Below, one piece after another: positions 61,701-64,000 of a DNA stretch of 64,000 bases (its first letter is position 1; each line of letters opens with the position of its first letter). A program made the position numbers and the translations under genes. Source of the DNA: JAPLDB01 sp038230515 (lineage in GTDB: Bacteria > Bacteroidota > Bacteroidia > AKYH767-A > 2013-40CM-41-45); assembly GCA_038230515.1 (NCBI GenBank), contig JBBRND010000014.1, positions 1 through 64,000 of the forward strand. Reading direction: 5' to 3'. The notes beneath the pieces were generated by a model. The model saw nothing but the letters and a program-made list of their open reading frames with translations. It had not been told where the DNA came from and did not search any database.

Positions 61701-64000
61701 ATGAACGAAGAAACACTCAAATCTTTTATTGCCTATTGTGCGAAACACATCAAAGGAGATGAAAAAGGCGAAGCGCAAATTTTTCTCGATCATTTTTTTA
61801 CAGCATTTGGTTATGCTGATGGATTGAAAGGTGCAGGTGCCGAGTGTGAATTCCGAATCAAAGACGAAAAGAAACGCAGCACTTCATTTGCTGATTTGGT
61901 TTGGAAGCCGCGCGTCCTCATAGAAATGAAAAAGCGCGATGAAGATTTATCGCTGCATTACCAGCAGGCGCTTGAGTATTGGTTTAAACTCGTTCCTAAC
62001 CGGCCTCAATTTGTAATACTATGCAACTTCGATGAGTTCTGGATTTATGATTTCAACCTCAAAATTTCTGAGCCGGTTGATATAATCGCAATTGGTGAAT
62101 TGGCTTCGCGCTCTGAAGCATTTTCTTTCCTGCTGCCCAAACCGAAGCCACCTGTATTTAATAAAGACAGAGAAGATGTAACCGAACTGGCAGCAAAACA
62201 GGTGAGCCACGCTTTCCTCTCGATGGCTGACGGACAAAACAAAAGAGTATCGCGCGAAGATGCACTACATTATTGTTTGCAATGTGTGGTAGCCATGTTT
62301 GCTGAAGATGTGAACTTGTTGCCCGAAAAAATTTTCACACGTATTATCGAAGAGTTAGAAAGAGAAGGTGGAACGGGTTTCGATAAAGTGCCGTTGTCCT
62401 ACGATCTCATTGGTGGCTTGTTCCAGGCAATGAATACGCAAGGCATAAAGCCCGGAGGAAAATACAGAGGAGTTGATTATTTTAATGGAGGACTTTTTGA
62501 AAAAATTCTCCCGATTGAACTTACCAAAAAAGAAATTGAATACTTCGAGTCCGCTTCAAATCAAACGTGGCGAAAAGTAAACCCTGCCATCTTCGGAAGT
62601 TTGTTTGAAGGACTGATGCTCGATAAAGAACGCCACAAGTTAGGCGCACATTACACGCATGAAAAGGACATCATGAAAATTGTTGATCCTGTAATTGTGC
62701 GCCCATGGAGAAGAAAAATTGAAGATGCTGATACGCTTGATGAACTGATCGAACTGATCGAACAGTTGCGCAATTTTAAAGTGCTCGATCCTGCCTGCGG
62801 TAGCGGCAACTTTTTATTTGTGGCATACCGTGAAATGAAAAATCTCGAAAAGCAATTGCTTGCCCGCATCCGTGCACTTCGTGTAAGAAGCAAAGAAGAC
62901 AGCAAGCGGTATGTAAAGTTTATGACTTCAAGTACCGGAAAGTACGTAAGCACAAAACAGTTTTATGGTATAGACATTAAGCCCGATGCAGTTGAACTTG
63001 CTAAAGTAACATTGATGATTGCAAAAGAGCTTTGGTATTTACAAGGCACACACGATAAAAATTTTGACAGGGAAGATGCATTGCCGCTCGATAATCTTGA
63101 TGAGAATATTATCTGCACCGATTCTCTTTTCACGGAATGGCCCGAAGTGGATGCCATCATTGGCAACCCACCCTATCAAAGTAAGAATAAAATGCAGCAG
63201 GAATTCGGAGCGGAATATGTGAACAAGTTGCACAGCGCATTTCCTGAAGTGCCTGGCAGAGCCGACTTCTGCGTGTATTGGTTTTATAAAGCACACAAGC
63301 GATTGAAAGAAGATGGCTATGCAGGATTAGTAGGAACGAATACCATTCGCCAAAACTACAGCCGCGAAGGAAGTTTGGATTATATTGTAAATAATGGGGG
63401 CACAATTATAGAAGCAGTTTCGACAGAACCATGGATTGGTGACGCTGTAGTTTATGTTTCAATTGTAGCGTGGAAGAAAGGCGAAGAGAAAGGAATAAAA
63501 AATCTTTATTATGGTGATGAAAAAAGGAATATAGAACTTCATAAGCAAGAAACCATCAACAGCAGTTTAAGTTTATCTATTGATGTTGTTTCCGCTTTTG
63601 TACTTGAGTGCAACAAGGTGCCAAAAAAATGTTTTCAAGGGCAAACTCATGGGAATGAAGGTTTTTTAATTTCCGTAAAAGAAGCTGAAATGCTTTTAAA
63701 GGAAAATAAAAAAAACGCTGAAGTATTACATCCATTTTTAATAGGGGATGAATTGGTTGGCAGTTTTCAATCTCAACCTAAAAGGTTTGTAATTGACTTT
63801 AGTAAGATGGATATGATCAAAGCATCTTCTTACAAAGAGCCATTTAAAATTTTACAAGAAAAAGTTTTACCTGAAATTGAGGAGAAAGCTGAATTAGAAC
63901 GAACAGGAAAAATAAAAGCAAACGGAAGGGATGCTTGGTTGAAAATGTGGTGGAAGATGTGGCGTAGACGAGAAGATATGCTTGATGCAATTGCAGATTT
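61701..64000 (+). CDS. MmeI-like type IIL restriction-modification enzyme (cut by the window end)
   Basis: The first 766 codons are open to the window end with no stop. Residues 60-95 contain a PD-(D/E)XK nuclease site, FADLVWKPRVLIEMKKRDE. Its Asp65, Glu75 and Lys77 match the D-x9-E-x-K layout of MmeI, and the surrounding 'DLSLHYQQALEYWFKL' also matches. Residues about 300-520 are the N6-adenine methyltransferase domain: helical region, motif I DPACGSGNFL (from Asp363) and motif IV NPPY (489-492). A DNA-recognition region would follow. MmeI-type enzymes are single polypeptides that cut at a distance from the site and methylate the same site. The ATG at 61701 is supported by the promoter at 61674. 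Confidence 0.9.
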   Translation, partial: MNEETLKSFIAYCAKHIKGDEKGEAQIFLDHFFTAFGYADGLKGAGAECEFRIKDEKKRSTSFADLVWKPRVLIEMKKRDEDLSLHYQQALEYWFKLVPNRPQFVILCNFDEFWIYDFNLKISEPVDIIAIGELASRSEAFSFLLPKPKPPVFNKDREDVTELAAKQVSHAFLSMADGQNKRVSREDALHYCLQCVVAMFAEDVNLLPEKIFTRIIEELEREGGTGFDKVPLSYDLIGGLFQAMNTQGIKPGGKYRGVDYFNGGLFEKILPIELTKKEIEYFESASNQTWRKVNPAIFGSLFEGLMLDKERHKLGAHYTHEKDIMKIVDPVIVRPWRRKIEDADTLDELIELIEQLRNFKVLDPACGSGNFLFVAYREMKNLEKQLLARIRALRVRSKEDSKRYVKFMTSSTGKYVSTKQFYGIDIKPDAVELAKVTLMIAKELWYLQGTHDKNFDREDALPLDNLDENIICTDSLFTEWPEVDAIIGNPPYQSKNKMQQEFGAEYVNKLHSAFPEVPGRADFCVYWFYKAHKRLKEDGYAGLVGTNTIRQNYSREGSLDYIVNNGGTIIEAVSTEPWIGDAVVYVSIVAWKKGEEKGIKNLYYGDEKRNIELHKQETINSSLSLSIDVVSAFVLECNKVPKKCFQGQTHGNEGFLISVKEAEMLLKENKKNAEVLHPFLIGDELVGSFQSQPKRFVIDFSKMDMIKASSYKEPFKILQEKVLPEIEEKAELERTGKIKANGRDAWLKMWWKMWRRREDMLDAIAD

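Overview
The window looks like chromosomal DNA of a member of the Bacteroidota, probably an uncultured environmental lineage near the Chitinophagales/Sphingobacteriales (the rank below phylum is inference). The evidence is: several proteins with type IX secretion (T9SS) C-terminal sorting domains, both type A ('PNPF/PNPS...GIYFLK') and type B ('SFTPNDDGSNDIF'); SprB-like repeats; TAnnTTTG promoter elements; frequent TTG/GTG starts; no obvious Shine-Dalgarno sites; and an aroQ/xerD gene pair. No rRNA, insertion sequence, CRISPR array or prophage was recognised. One tRNA-Lys(UUU) is present.

Layout. 1-8.6 kb: the 5' end of a T9SS-type surface protein, a lipoprotein, an ECF-like sigma factor, a glycine-rich stress protein, small unknown genes, a 1140-aa T9SS protein preceded by a small membrane protein, and an orphan sorting-domain gene. 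8.7-13.3 kb: a methyltransferase, an EreA/ChaN-like + DUF6624 fusion and an Asp-box (BNR) T9SS protein. 14.4-22.5 kb: seven codirectional minus-strand genes (DUF2490 barrel, EamA transporter, GH18 chitinase, YggS, DEAD helicase, DUF1015, GT4). 22.6-28.3 kb: LpxD-like acyltransferase, RsbU-like phosphatase, type B T9SS PKD protein, GNAT-like protein. 28.4-31.2 kb: tRNA-Lys, then a flavin-dependent halogenase-like gene overlapping a DUF1702 gene. 31.2-37.4 kb: TPR protein, M16 peptidase, an unrecognised GC-rich gene and an XRE-type regulator. 37.5-43.8 kb: a surface-glycan island (methyltransferase-GT2 fusion, FkbM methyltransferase, two TMTC-like membrane TPR proteins). 43.8-51.7 kb: AroQ, XerD, GH16-like protein, a strikingly eukaryote-like cyclophilin, a tricorn-like protease and a WG-repeat protein. 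52-61 kb: two T9SS proteins (one GH30-like), an MsbA-type ABC exporter, an M3 peptidase and an NTF2-like lipoprotein. 61.7 kb to the end: the first 766 codons of an MmeI-like restriction-modification enzyme.

The most unusual structure is non-genic. Four intergenic blocks (13874-14188, 36762-36929, 51688-52107, 61257-61613) are degenerate tandem arrays of unrelated sequence but the same 21-bp unit, which is two turns of B-DNA. One array ends next to the promoter of the XRE-type regulator, with one inverted unit at the predicted transcription start. Another carries a dyad ATGTTA-NN-TAACAT in most units and lies between divergent genes. A third has co-varying hairpin arms. Because 21 is a multiple of three, the arrays create long spurious reading frames. 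They look like DNA-level or RNA-level elements, perhaps phased protein-binding arrays, rather than genes.

Other points of interest are a leader module shared by two T9SS loci, a 30-40 residue insertion in YggS, and the stand-alone halogenase/DUF1702 pair.
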